Of a stretch of DNA of 64,000 bases, positions 34,182-42,274 are shown piece by piece (within the stretch, counting starts at the first letter, position 1; the number at the start of each line of letters is the position of its first letter). The notes under the pieces were generated by a model. It did not search any database. It saw only the letters and a list, made by a program, of their open reading frames with translations, and was not told the DNA's origin. The DNA comes from DASSUW01 sp963849695 (lineage in GTDB: Bacteria; Actinomycetota; Thermoleophilia; Solirubrobacterales; Solirubrobacteraceae), in NCBI GenBank assembly GCA_963849695.1, contig CAWKIT010000038.1, positions 1 to 64,000 on the forward strand, in the 5' to 3' direction. Position numbers and translations under genes: made by a program.

Positions 34182-35045
34182 GTTGAGGTAGGTCGAGGGT
34201 TCGGTCGGGAGCGTCGCGGGATCGAACTCGACGGGCGTGAGGTCCTCGGGCAGGCCGAGCGAGCGCAGCATCCACGCACGCGCCGCGTCCGGATCGACCT
34301 CGCGCAACGTCACGTCGCCGTGGCGCTTCGCGAGCCGCCGGCCGTCGGGCCCGAGCACCAGCGGCACGTGCGCATAGGACGGCTCGGGGAGCCCGAGCGC
34401 CCGCGCCAGGAACAGCTGCCGCGGCGTCGAGTCGAGCAGGTCGTCGCCGCGCACGACCTCGCCGATGCCCTGGTCGGCGTCGTCGACCACGACCGCCAGG
34501 TTGTAGGCGTGCGCGCCGTCGTTGCGGCGCACCACGAGGTCGTCGACCACGCCCTCCGTCCAGCCATGCAGGCGATCCTCGAACCCCACCCGCGCGGCGT
34601 CGGCGCGCACGCGCAGCGCCGGCGGGCGGCCGCTCGCGCGCTTCTCCGCCAGCTCCGTCGCCGTCAGTCGCAGGCACGTGCCGGGATAGGCGCCCTCCGG
34701 CAGCGGCCCGTGCGGCGCCGAGGCGGCGGCCCGGATCTCCGCCCGCGTGCAGTAGCACTCGTACACGCGGTCGCCGAGCGCCTCGATCGCGTCCGCGTAG
34801 CGCTCCAGCCGCTGCGACTGGAACACGACCTCGCCGTCCCAGTCGAGCCCGACGGCGGCCAGGTCGGCGAGCTGCTGCTCGGCCGCGCCCGGCCGCACGC
34901 GGCCGGTGTCGAGGTCCTCCATCCGCACCAGGAACCGCGCGCCCGCGGAACGCGCGAACAGCCACGCCAGCAGCGCGGTGCGCAGGTTGCCGAGGTGCAG
35001 GGTGCCGGTCGGGCTCGGCGCGAAGCGCCCATCGGACGGGCTCAC
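34173..35045 (-). CDS. gluQ: Glutamyl-Q tRNA(Asp) synthetase
   Basis: A 290-residue truncated class-I synthetase, consistent with GluQ rather than full GluRS. It has HIGH-type APSPTGTLHLGN near residue 10, RMEDLDTGR, and the GluQ zinc site with cysteines in YECYCTRAEI and Tyr-x3-Cys in AYPGTC. KMSKS-like RRLAKRHGDV lies near residue 235. There is no anticodon-binding domain. GluQ attaches glutamate to queuosine in tRNA(Asp). The GTG start overlaps the rmlC stop (GTGA). The C-terminus and stop fall in a dispersed repeat, so the true end may have been altered. Confidence 0.92.
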   Translation of the reverse strand: MSPSDGRFAPSPTGTLHLGNLRTALLAWLFARSAGARFLVRMEDLDTGRVRPGAAEQQLADLAAVGLDWDGEVVFQSQRLERYADAIEALGDRVYECYCTRAEIRAAASAPHGPLPEGAYPGTCLRLTATELAEKRASGRPPALRVRADAARVGFEDRLHGWTEGVVDDLVVRRNDGAHAYNLAVVVDDADQGIGEVVRGDDLLDSTPRQLFLARALGLPEPSYAHVPLVLGPDGRRLAKRHGDVTLREVDPDAARAWMLRSLGLPEDLTPVEFDPATLPTEPSTYLNGV

Positions 35046-35593
35046 ATCCGGAACGGGAGCGAGTCGGCGATCTCGGCCAAGCGCGGCGCGCTGCGGTCGC
35101 GCTCGGAGTAGAGCAGCTCGCCGTCGGGCCACTCGATGCCGACGTCGGGGTCGGCGAAGCTGAAGCCCGCCTCGGTCGCCGGGTCGTAGAAGCTCGTGCA
35201 CTTGTAGACGAAGTCGGCGACGTCGGAGAGCACGCAGAAGCCGTGCCCGAAGCCGACGGGGATCCACAGCTGGAGCCCGCGCTCGTCGTCGAGCTCCGCC
35301 GCCTCCCACTCGCCGAAGGTCGGCGAGTCGCGGCGCAGGTCGACCACGACGTCCAGCACGCGGCCGCGCGCGACCCGCACGAGCTTGCCCTGGCCGGGCG
35401 AGAGCTGGAAGTGGATCCCGCGCACGGTCCCGCGCCGCGAGCGCGAGTGATTGTCCTGGACGAACTCGGTCGGGACGCCGTGCTCGGCCCACGTATCCGC
35501 GCGGAATGTCTCCATGAAGAAGCCGCGCTCGTCGCCGTGAACGGTGGGCGCCAGGAGCACCGGTCCACTGAGTCGAGTGGGAATGCGCTGCAT
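35042..35593 (-). CDS. rmlC: dTDP-4-dehydrorhamnose 3,5-epimerase
   Basis: A 183-residue RmlC cupin. Key motifs are VHGDERGFFMETFR, EFVQDNHSRSRRGTVRGIHF with the catalytic base histidine, KLVRVARGRVLDVVVDLR, and the VGFGHGFCVLSDVADFVYKC strand with the catalytic Tyr region. The enzyme epimerises C3 and C5 of dTDP-4-keto-6-deoxyglucose in dTDP-L-rhamnose synthesis for cell-wall polysaccharide. No rmlA, rmlB or rmlD is adjacent; it is instead paired with gluQ by a GTGA overlap. Confidence 0.93.
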   Translation of the reverse strand: MQRIPTRLSGPVLLAPTVHGDERGFFMETFRADTWAEHGVPTEFVQDNHSRSRRGTVRGIHFQLSPGQGKLVRVARGRVLDVVVDLRRDSPTFGEWEAAELDDERGLQLWIPVGFGHGFCVLSDVADFVYKCTSFYDPATEAGFSFADPDVGIEWPDGELLYSERDRSAPRLAEIADSLPFRM

Positions 35594-35639
35594 CGAAGGG
35601 GGAGGAGGTTACGAGGCGACCGTCGAAAGACCCTCCGCC

Positions 35640-36509
35640 ATGCCGAGGACCGCCACGATGCCCACCGCCGCGCGCGGCCACCAGACGCTCTCCGCCTACA
35701 TCTCGTCGCGCTTCGACGAGTTCTCCCGCTCGCAGAAGGACGTCGCGCAGTACGTCGTCGACCATCTCGACGAGGTCGCCTTCCACACCGCCGAGGAGCT
35801 CGCCCGCCGCGCCAGCACGTCTTCCTCGACCGTCGTGCGGTTCTCGCAGGCGCTGGGGTTCGAGGGCTTCCCCGAGCTCCAGGAGGCCGCGCGGGAGGAG
35901 TACCGCCACCACCACCGGGCGGCGGCGCAGACCAACGGCTTCGAGGCCGCGCCGCTGTTCTCGCTCGACCAGACGCCGTTCGAGCAGGCGGTCGCCGCCG
36001 ACCACGTGAACGTGGAGGAGACCGCGCGCCGGGTCTCGCGCTCGCAGGTCGAGGGGGCGATCGAGGCGATCGCAGCCGCGGACCGGATCCTGATCGCCGG
36101 CACCGACCAGATGGCGTTCTTCGCGTCCTACCTGCGCCACCTGCTGATGCTGCTCGACGTACGCGCCGAGATCGCGGCCTCGCCCTCTCAGGAGGCGCTG
36201 TCGCGGCTGGGGCGGATCGACGAGGCCACGCTCGTGATCGGCCTCTCGGCCGGCCGCCCGCACCCGCTCGTCGTGCGCGCGATGAAGATCGCGCGCCACC
36301 GCAAGGCGCCGACCCTGGCCATCGTCGACGCGACGCTCTCCGAGGTCTCCAAGCTCGCCGAGCGGACGCTCTACTACTCCTCGAACTCACCCGCGTTCGT
36401 GCGCTCGCACGCCGGGCTGCTCACGCTCCTGCAGGCACTCGCGTATGGGGTCTACTCGCGCGACACGGCCCAGTACGACGACCGCATCCGCGCCTTCAGG
36501 CTCAAGTAA
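35640..36509 (+). CDS. RpiR-family transcriptional regulator (HTH + SIS)
   Basis: A 289-residue regulator. The HTH_6 domain (about 15-90) has DEFSRSQKDVAQYVVDHLDE and TSSSTVVRFSQALGFEGFPE. A SIS sugar-phosphate domain (about 130-265) has AADRILIAGTDQMAFFASYL and LVIGLSAGRPHPLVVRAMKI. RpiR proteins sense phosphosugars and control sugar catabolism. ATG 35640 is preferred; an ATG six codons later is possible. Upstream extensions overlap the divergent rmlC. The motif normally read ISxSG in SIS domains is GLSAGR here, so ligand binding may differ. Confidence 0.9.
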   Translation: MPRTATMPTAARGHQTLSAYISSRFDEFSRSQKDVAQYVVDHLDEVAFHTAEELARRASTSSSTVVRFSQALGFEGFPELQEAAREEYRHHHRAAAQTNGFEAAPLFSLDQTPFEQAVAADHVNVEETARRVSRSQVEGAIEAIAAADRILIAGTDQMAFFASYLRHLLMLLDVRAEIAASPSQEALSRLGRIDEATLVIGLSAGRPHPLVVRAMKIARHRKAPTLAIVDATLSEVSKLAERTLYYSSNSPAFVRSHAGLLTLLQALAYGVYSRDTAQYDDRIRAFRLK

Positions 36510-36554
36510 TCAAGGCGCTCGCACGAGCTTGCGAGTGCGAGTAAGCCGCACACG

Positions 36555-36773
36555 TCATCTGCGCAGCTCCGCGTTGAAGTCGATCGCCCGGATGCTGGCC
36601 TCGTCGGGCAGCTTGGCGAGGATCTCGCGGATGACCCGGTGAACGTCCGGCTGGTCGTGCCCGAAGTCGGCGAGCATGGACTTGAGGGCCGAGTGCGTGA
36701 TCTTGAGCTGAGCCGGCGTCAGGACGAGCCGGAATGCGGTCTCGTCGGGCGCGATGAGGTCGTCTGACGCCAC
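36555..36773 (-). CDS. Small conserved hypothetical protein (72 aa)
   Basis: A 72-residue acidic-helical protein (FRLVLTPAQLKITHSALKSM, then VHRVIREILAKLPDEASIRA). The GTG at 36773 is the likely start, without a clear ribosome site. Its first 55 bases overlap the C-terminal end of the HIRAN gene upstream on the same strand in another frame, suggesting co-transcription. It looks like a compact helical domain. No family recognised. Confidence 0.6.
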   Translation of the reverse strand: MASDDLIAPDETAFRLVLTPAQLKITHSALKSMLADFGHDQPDVHRVIREILAKLPDEASIRAIDFNAELRR

Positions 36774-37222
36774 GTTGCGAACGATACACCGGCGTCCGGC
36801 GCAAACAGCGCGGTGAGCCCCGTGCGCGGGTCCCGCGGCGAGGGCCGGTGCTCGCGCAGGACCGCCCCCGACCAGGGGCGCCCGGCGTCGAGCTGGGGCG
36901 CCAGCTCGGCGGCCAGCTCGCGCGGCACCCAGCCGACCTGCGCGCCGCCGGCGAGCACGGCGATCGCGTTCGGGTCGTGCTCGTTGTCCGGGTCCCGCCG
37001 CAGCTCGAGCGGGCGGCCGGGCGCGGCGGCCTCGCTCTCCGCGTGGGCCTGGAAGCGCGCGCCCGCGACGCCCGCCACACGTAAGCCGCGCGCCGCGAGC
37101 TCGGGCGCGTCGCGCGCGAGGTAGCGGCCCGCCTCGTCGACCGGCGTCCAGCCCGCGATCCACACCTGGCCACCGTCGTCCGGGTACCAGTAGCGCTCCT
37201 CGAACACCGCCTGGACCTCCAC
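36719..37222 (-). CDS. HIRAN-domain protein
   Basis: A 167-residue protein. The HIRAN fold occupies about residues 50-115, with the signature PLELRRDPDNEHDPNAIAVL followed by QVGWVPRELAAELAP. HIRAN domains recognise damaged or stalled DNA ends, most famously in Rad5/HLTF helicases. Stand-alone bacterial forms are common and unassigned. An N-terminal strand-rich region (RYWYPDDGGQVWIAGWTP) is of unknown fold. It starts with GTG, six bases after a TAGTCT hexamer, divergent from pdxS. Confidence 0.8.
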   Translation of the reverse strand: MEVQAVFEERYWYPDDGGQVWIAGWTPVDEAGRYLARDAPELAARGLRVAGVAGARFQAHAESEAAAPGRPLELRRDPDNEHDPNAIAVLAGGAQVGWVPRELAAELAPQLDAGRPWSGAVLREHRPSPRDPRTGLTALFAPDAGVSFATWRQTTSSRPTRPHSGSS

Positions 37223-37228
37223 GGATCG

Positions 37229-37234
37229 AGACTA
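37229..37234 (-). promoter_or_regulatory. Candidate leaderless -10 hexamer (TAGTCT) for the HIRAN gene
   Basis: TAGTCT on the minus strand ends six bases before the GTG at 37222. It forms half of a compact 45-base divergent promoter region with pdxS. Confidence 0.4.
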
Positions 37235-37252
37235 CTCGGAGGTCTGTAGCAC

Positions 37253-37258
37253 TATCCT
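37253..37258 (+). promoter_or_regulatory. Candidate leaderless -10 hexamer (TATCCT) for pdxS
   Basis: TATCCT ends nine bases before the pdxS ATG at 37268. No ribosome site intervenes. Confidence 0.4.
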
Positions 37259-37267
37259 CCGTCGCGT

Positions 37268-38152
37268 ATGCGCGACGAGGCGACGTTCCGTGTGAAGGCC
37301 GGTCTGGCCGAGATGCTCAAGGGCGGCGTGATCATGGATGTGGTCGACGCCGAGCAGGCGAAGATCGCCGAGGACGCCGGTGCGGCCGCGGTGATGGCGC
37401 TCGAACGCGTGCCGGCCGACATCCGGCGCGACGGCGGCGTCGCCCGCATGTCCGACCCGCTGCTCGTCAAGGGCATCCAGGAGGCCGTGACGATCCCGGT
37501 CATGGCCAAGGCGCGCATCGGCCACTTCGCCGAGGCGCAGGTGCTCGAGGCGCTCGAGATCGACTACGTCGACGAGTCCGAGGTGCTGACGCCCGCCGAC
37601 GAGGCCAACCACATCGACAAGTGGCAGTTCAAGGTGCCGTTCGTGTGCGGGGCCACCAACCTCGGCGAGGCACTGCGCCGGATCGCCGAGGGCGCGGCGA
37701 TGATCCGCTCCAAGGGCGAGGCCGGCACCGGCGACATCGTCGAGGCCGTCCGCCACATGCGCCGCATCACCGGCGAGCTCAAGCGCCTGACGGTGATGGA
37801 CGACGCCGAGCTCGCGACGGCGGCCAAGGACCATCAGGCGCCGCTCGACCTCGTCCGCCGCGTGGCGCGAGACGGCAAGCTCCCGGTGGTGCTGTTCTGC
37901 GCCGGCGGGATCGCCACGCCGGCCGACGCCGCGCTGATGATGCAGCTCGGCGCCGAGGGCAACTTCGTCGGCTCCGGGATCTTCAAGTCCGAGGACCCCG
38001 CCACCCGGGCCGCGGCGATCGTCGAGGCGACCACGCACTATGCCGACCCGGTCCGCGTCGCCCGCGCCTCCGAGGGGCTCGGCACCGCGATGAGCTCGCT
38101 CGAGACGCGCAAGCTCGACGAGGCGCAGCTGCTCGCCAACCGAGGCTGGTAG
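37268..38152 (+). CDS. pdxS: Pyridoxal 5'-phosphate synthase lyase subunit
   Basis: A 294-residue TIM barrel, full length for PdxS. It shows GGVIMDVVDAEQAKIAEDAG, ALERVPADIRRDGGVARMSD, and Schiff-base Lys81 in IPVMAKARIGH. The second lysine is in IRSKGEAGTGDI and the phosphate site is in CAGGIATPADAALMMQLGAE. It makes PLP directly from ribose 5-phosphate, glyceraldehyde 3-phosphate and ammonia supplied by PdxT. pdxT overlaps by one base. This DXP-independent route is the normal one in actinobacteria. Confidence 0.97.
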   Translation: MRDEATFRVKAGLAEMLKGGVIMDVVDAEQAKIAEDAGAAAVMALERVPADIRRDGGVARMSDPLLVKGIQEAVTIPVMAKARIGHFAEAQVLEALEIDYVDESEVLTPADEANHIDKWQFKVPFVCGATNLGEALRRIAEGAAMIRSKGEAGTGDIVEAVRHMRRITGELKRLTVMDDAELATAAKDHQAPLDLVRRVARDGKLPVVLFCAGGIATPADAALMMQLGAEGNFVGSGIFKSEDPATRAAAIVEATTHYADPVRVARASEGLGTAMSSLETRKLDEAQLLANRGW

Positions 38153-38718
38153 TGCTCGTCGGTGTCCTGGCGCTCCAGGGCGACTTCGAGGCGCACAGCC
38201 GCATGCTGCGCGACCTCGGCGCCGACGTGCGCGAGGTGCGCGTGCCCGCCGACCTCGCGGGGCTCGACGGCCTCGTGATCCCCGGCGGCGAGTCGACGAC
38301 GATGACGCTCGGGATCGAGCGCGAGGGGCTCGCCGAGCCGCTGCGGGAGTTCGCGAGCTCCGGAGCGCCCGTGTTCGGCACCTGCGCGGGCATGATCATG
38401 CTCGACCGCAGGCACCTCGGGGTGATGGACATCGAGTGCCGGCGCAACGCCTTCGGCCGCCAGATCCGCTCCTTCGAGGCCGACCTGCGGATCCCCGGCA
38501 TCGCCGGCCCGCCGGTGCGCGCGGTCTTCATCCGCGCGCCGTGGGTCGAGGTGCGCGGGGACGACGTCGAGGTGCTCGCCGCCGTCGAGGGCCACCCCGT
38601 GGCGGTCCGCCAGGGGAACCTGCTGGTGATCTCCTTCCACCCGGAGCTCGCGGGGGAGACCCGCCTGCACGAGCTGTTCCTCGCGCAGGTCGAGGCTCGC
38701 CACCGCTCGCACGCCTGA
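38152..38718 (+). CDS. pdxT: Pyridoxal 5'-phosphate synthase glutaminase subunit
   Basis: A 188-residue class-I glutaminase. It has VGVLALQGDFEAHSRML at the start, the oxyanion loop IPGGESTTM, nucleophile Cys in FGTCAGMIML, and the His-Glu pair in SFHPELAGE. It hydrolyses glutamine and channels ammonia into the PdxS barrel in a 12+12 complex. The GTG at 38152 shares its first base with the pdxS stop. A strong hairpin follows the stop. Confidence 0.96.
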   Translation: MLVGVLALQGDFEAHSRMLRDLGADVREVRVPADLAGLDGLVIPGGESTTMTLGIEREGLAEPLREFASSGAPVFGTCAGMIMLDRRHLGVMDIECRRNAFGRQIRSFEADLRIPGIAGPPVRAVFIRAPWVEVRGDDVEVLAAVEGHPVAVRQGNLLVISFHPELAGETRLHELFLAQVEARHRSHA

Positions 38719-38746
38719 CGCCGACCGGGCCGGACCGTCCGGCGGT

Positions 38747-38795
38747 CCGCCGGTGACGCGGTCGCGGCCTCGCCACGACCGCGCGCCACCGGCGG
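38747..38795. terminator. Nested bidirectional terminator
   Basis: An outer perfect 9-bp stem CCGCCGGTG / CACCGGCGG encloses a GCGGTCG / CGACCGC stem. It lies between the converging pdxT and Tat-exported protein genes and should terminate both. Confidence 0.65.
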
Positions 38796-38802
38796 CTGAC
38801 CG

Positions 38803-39753
38803 CTACCAGCGAACGTTCTCGAGGTACTCGATCCCGACCCGCGCGGTCGTGAGCTCCGCCTCCGGGTCGCCCGGGTGGGAGAGCTGCGGATCGTCGTGCT
38901 CGATGAAGTAGTGCTTGTCGGTCCGATCGCCGGCGTCGAACAGGTCGGGGAAGTCGAGCATGCCGGGCCCGGCGTCCTCCCAATCCGGGAGGTCGGAGCC
39001 GTCGGCGGCGCGGCGATCGCCCCACACGTGGTCCTTGACGTGGTACGAGACGTACCAGTCCGGGTGCTCGCTCAGCAGTTCGACGCCGTTCCCGCCACCC
39101 TCGGTGACCCAGAACAGGTCGAGCTGGAACTTGACCCACCGGCGATCCGTCTCCTCGAGCAGGATGTCGTACGCCGTCCGGCCGCCGAAGCGGTTCGTGA
39201 ACTCGAAGTCGTGGTTGTGGTAGAAGAACTGGAGGCCGAACTCGCGCCGCGCGATCTCACCCGCGGTGTTGAGATGGTCGGCCAGCTGGTGCCACAGCGC
39301 CTCCTGGTTGTACGGCCCCGGCCACCACGCGAGGCCGGTGTACCGCTGGCCGAGCTCGGCCGCGTACTCGAGTGCCTCCCGGTAGCCGTCCTCCCAGCCG
39401 GGGGTGGCAGGGAAGCCGGGCCCGTCGTGGCCCGAGATGCACCGCAGGCCGGCGCGGCGGAGCGCCGCGCGGAACTGCTCGACCGTCCAGCCGTAGGTCT
39501 GGAACTTCTCGATCTCGTAGTAGCCCATGCGGCCGAGGGCGTTGAGGACCCTCTGAGCGCCCGCCTGGTCCGGCGTCAGGCGCCGCAGCGTGTACACCTG
39601 AATTCCCCGCCGGTCGCGCGGGACCCTGCCCGACGAGCCGCGGCCGCGGCGGTCCCAGCCGTGGGCGAGCGCGACCGACGGTGAAACCGCCGCCGCCGCC
39701 CCTGTCCCGATCGCCGCCCCGATGAAGCCACGGCGGCTGACACTCTGCTCCAT
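38803..39753 (-). CDS. Tat-exported sugar phosphate isomerase/epimerase-like TIM barrel
   Basis: A 316-residue protein with a Tat signal (SRRGFIGAAIGTGAAAAVS, cleavage near ALA at about 30) and an xylose-isomerase-like (AP endonuclease 2) barrel. Barrel motifs include GIQVYTLRR, ISGHDG, FQFFYHNHDFEF-like metal-binding His/Glu (LQFFYHNHDFEF), FQLDLFWVTEGGG and VSYHVKDHVWG, ending with HYFIEHDDPQ. These form the usual divalent-metal site. It is probably an extracytoplasmic sugar isomerase, epimerase or lyase. The ATG follows GGGAGGA. Confidence 0.88.
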   Translation of the reverse strand: MEQSVSRRGFIGAAIGTGAAAAVSPSVALAHGWDRRGRGSSGRVPRDRRGIQVYTLRRLTPDQAGAQRVLNALGRMGYYEIEKFQTYGWTVEQFRAALRRAGLRCISGHDGPGFPATPGWEDGYREALEYAAELGQRYTGLAWWPGPYNQEALWHQLADHLNTAGEIARREFGLQFFYHNHDFEFTNRFGGRTAYDILLEETDRRWVKFQLDLFWVTEGGGNGVELLSEHPDWYVSYHVKDHVWGDRRAADGSDLPDWEDAGPGMLDFPDLFDAGDRTDKHYFIEHDDPQLSHPGDPEAELTTARVGIEYLENVRW

Positions 39754-39821
39754 TATCCATTCCTCCCGAGAACGTTTGTCGCAGCGGCATCAGAATACCC
39801 GCTGCTGTTGCCCCTAACGGG

Positions 39822-40493
39822 TCAAGCCGCGAGACGGCCGACGATCGCGTCGGCGACGTCGGCCAGATCGCGCCCCACGTAGTCCGGCGGCGGGACGCTG
39901 TCGACCAGCGAGCGCTCGCGGCGGGCGACCCAGCCGGTTGGCAGCCCGGCCCGCTTGGCGCCCGCCACGTCCCACCAGAACGTCGAGATGAACGCGACCT
40001 CGTCGGCCGGAGCGCCGGTCTGCTCGAGCGCCACCCGATAGGGACGAGGGTCGGGCTTGTAGGCGCCGAAATCCTGCGCGCCGAGCACGAGCTCGAAGCG
40101 GTCGCGAAGGCCGGCGAAGCGCAGGACGGAGTCGGCCGCGGCGCCCGGGTTCTGGGCGAGCACGCCGAGCCGCAGCCCACGGGCGCGGAGCGACTCGAGC
40201 GCGCCCGGCGCCTCCAGGTACGCGGGCATGGTCGCCATCAGCGCGATCGCCGCGGCCGCCCGCTCCGGGTCGCCGCCGGCCAGCCGCAGCCGCCGCCGCA
40301 TCGCCGCGTGCATCAGCTCCTCGAGCGGGGTGAGCGCGCCGGTCAGGGTGTCGGCCATCGCCATCGCGATCGCGTCGTCGATCGCGGCCAGGACGAGCTC
40401 CTCGTCCGCGCCCGAGTCGCCGAGCGGCTGGGCGAGGACGGTGGGGTCGACGAGCGTCCCCGTGAGATTGAACAGGACCCACTGCAGCGGCAT
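39822..40493 (-). CDS. HAD-superfamily (type II haloacid dehalogenase-like) protein lacking the nucleophile Asp
   Basis: A 223-residue protein matching the type II haloacid dehalogenase layout, with a helical cap (about 20-90), the motif III lysine in FGAYKPDPRPY and motif IV FISTFWWDVAGAKRAGLPTG. Motif I reads VLFNLTGTLVD: the position normally held by the catalytic Asp is Asn9 (codon AAT). Motif II is AQNP instead of the usual SNG. Asp to Asn should abolish covalent catalysis, so the protein may be a non-enzymatic binder, or the base may be a sequencing error. An alternative is a phosphoglycolate-phosphatase-like role. Confidence 0.82.
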   Translation of the reverse strand: MPLQWVLFNLTGTLVDPTVLAQPLGDSGADEELVLAAIDDAIAMAMADTLTGALTPLEELMHAAMRRRLRLAGGDPERAAAAIALMATMPAYLEAPGALESLRARGLRLGVLAQNPGAAADSVLRFAGLRDRFELVLGAQDFGAYKPDPRPYRVALEQTGAPADEVAFISTFWWDVAGAKRAGLPTGWVARRERSLVDSVPPPDYVGRDLADVADAIVGRLAA

Positions 40494-40512
40494 GCCTGCG
40501 GACCGTATCCGG

Positions 40513-42060
40513 TCAGACGACCAGTCCGTGCCGCATTGTGTTCTCCGTCACCACGCGCGGCTCGACGAACTGCAGCAGATACCCCGGTCCGCCGGCCTTG
40601 GTTCCGGTGCCCGACAGGCGGTTGCCGCCGAACGGCTGGCGGGCCACCATCGCGCCGGTGATGGCGCGGTTGACGTACAGGTTCCCGACCGGTGAGCGCT
40701 CGATCACGCGATCGACGGTGTCGGGGTTGCGCGCGAACAGGCCGCCGGTGAGCGCGAACGGCGAGGCGTCGACGCGGTCGCACGCGTCCTCGACGTCCTT
40801 GACCCGCTCGACCGCCAGCAGCGGGCCGAAGACCTCGTCGGCGAGGACGGGGGAGTCCTGCGGGAGGTCGGCCGCGAGCGCGGGGCGGGCGAACCAACCG
40901 TTGTCGCCCGGCACTTCGCGAGCGCGGGCCGCGATCCGCCCGCCCTTCTCGGCCTCGGCCGTATAGCGGGCGACCCGCTCCTGCGCCTCCTGCTCGATCA
41001 CCGGCGGGACGTCGATCTCGAGATCGTCGGCCTGGCCGACCTCGAGCACCTCGATCGCCCCCGCCAGGCGCTCGACGAGGGCGTCGTGGATCGCCTCGTG
41101 GCAGAGCACGCGGGCGGCCGCCGAGCACTTCTGGCCCGCGTACACGAACGCCGACTTGACCAGCGCGGGGACCACCTCGTCGAGGTCGGCGTCGGAGTCG
41201 ACGATCACGCAGTTCTTGCCGCCCATCTCGGCGATCACGCGCTTGAGGTGCTTCTGCCCGGGCGGCGTTTCGGCGGCGGCGCGGACGATGTCGAGCCCGA
41301 CCTGGTTGGAGCCGGTGAACGCGATCGTGTGGACGCGCGGGTCGCGCACGAGGGCGGCGCCGACGTCGCCCTCGCCGGGGAGCAGCGCGAATGCGCTCGG
41401 CGGGACGCCCGACTCCCTGAGCGCCTGCGTGAGCACGAGCGCGCAGCCGGGCGACTGCTCGGCGGGCTTGAGGACCACGGCGTTGCCGGTCGCGAGCCCG
41501 GCCGCGGTCATCCCGAGCGCGATCGCCACCGGGAAGTTCCAGGGCGAGATGACGGCGACGATCCCGCGCGGGTCCCAGCGCAGCTCGTTGCGCTCGCCGG
41601 GCGGCTGGAGGAGAGGGGCGCCCTGCGCGAGGTCGACCGCTCCGCGCGCGTAGTACTCGAGGAAGTCGATCGCCTCGCACACGTCGCCGTCGGCCTCGGG
41701 CCAGGGCTTGGCGCACTCGCGCACAGCCAGCGCGGCGACCTCGAGCCGCCGGTCGCGGAGCCACTGGGCGGCGCGCATGAGCGTGTCCGCCCGCTCCTGC
41801 GCCGGCGCGTCCCACTTCCTCGCCGTGGCGAGCGCGTGGTCGACGTCGGCGGGGGTTGCGGCCGCCGCCTCGGCCACCACGCGGTCGGGGTTGCCGGGGT
41901 CGGTCGAGACGATGTCCGCGCCCTCGCGGCGGTCGTCGCCGATCCATACCGGGACCTTGAGCGGGCCTCTGGCGTCGTGGCTCGCAACCGCGTCGGCCAG
42001 GCCGGCCCTGACCGATGCGCGGCGCAACTCGAGGATCGGCTCGTTGGCGAAGGGCTTCAC
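40513..42060 (-). CDS. Delta-1-pyrroline-5-carboxylate dehydrogenase
   Basis: A 515-residue aldehyde dehydrogenase of the P5CDH (RocA/PruA-like) type. It starts KPFANEPILELRRASVRAGL, typical of the family. It has the NAD-binding ISPWNFPVAIALGMTAAGLA, the general-base Glu in AEMGGKNCVIVDSDAD and catalytic Cys in YAGQKCSAAARVLCH. The C-terminal oligomerisation strand ends EPRVVTENTMRHG. It oxidises glutamate semialdehyde to glutamate, the second step of proline catabolism. The GTG start at 42060 is chosen by family start. The PRODH gene lies upstream on the same strand, separated by a palindromic element. Confidence 0.94.
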   Translation of the reverse strand: MKPFANEPILELRRASVRAGLADAVASHDARGPLKVPVWIGDDRREGADIVSTDPGNPDRVVAEAAAATPADVDHALATARKWDAPAQERADTLMRAAQWLRDRRLEVAALAVRECAKPWPEADGDVCEAIDFLEYYARGAVDLAQGAPLLQPPGERNELRWDPRGIVAVISPWNFPVAIALGMTAAGLATGNAVVLKPAEQSPGCALVLTQALRESGVPPSAFALLPGEGDVGAALVRDPRVHTIAFTGSNQVGLDIVRAAAETPPGQKHLKRVIAEMGGKNCVIVDSDADLDEVVPALVKSAFVYAGQKCSAAARVLCHEAIHDALVERLAGAIEVLEVGQADDLEIDVPPVIEQEAQERVARYTAEAEKGGRIAARAREVPGDNGWFARPALAADLPQDSPVLADEVFGPLLAVERVKDVEDACDRVDASPFALTGGLFARNPDTVDRVIERSPVGNLYVNRAITGAMVARQPFGGNRLSGTGTKAGGPGYLLQFVEPRVVTENTMRHGLVV

Positions 42061-42090
42061 GGCGGTTGGGACGATAGCCGCGGCGGGACG

Positions 42091-42274
42091 AACTTCGGCT
42101 GGGTGGGGAGGCGGCAGATCGACCGCGCGGCTGCCGAGTGTCGAGCTCGTCGGCTCTCGACCGACAAAGTCGACACTCGGCCGCCGACTGTCGACTCTGT
42201 TCCCGCACGGGGAACCAACTCGACAGTCGACCCGCGCGGCGGTCGATCCCGCCTCCCTACATGCCCGCAGTTTC
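42091..42274. repeat. Palindromic intergenic element, copy A
   Basis: The ends are inverted copies sharing AACTKCGGC and then RGGGAGGCGG(C)AGATCGACCGC. Inside are two hairpins: CCGAGTGTCGA (42134) with TCGACACTCGG (42170), and CGACTGTCGA (42185) with TCGACAGTCG (42220). The element exactly fills the gap between two genes of one operon, and its right end abuts the PRODH stop codon. A second copy with the same ends but unrelated hairpins is at 60316-60493. No ORF. Nature unknown: MITE-like DNA or a structured RNA. Confidence 0.75.

Noticed and set aside
36719..36773. Overlap of the HIRAN gene end with the start of the 72-residue gene as a sign of frameshift
   Set aside because: Both frames are protein-like only outside the overlap, and neither needs an indel. 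A later start of the small gene or a natural overlap explains it.
40343..42208. Large plus- and minus-strand ORFs over the P5C dehydrogenase and PRODH genes
   Set aside because: They are alternate-frame shadows of two genes with complete catalytic motifs and show no domains of their own.
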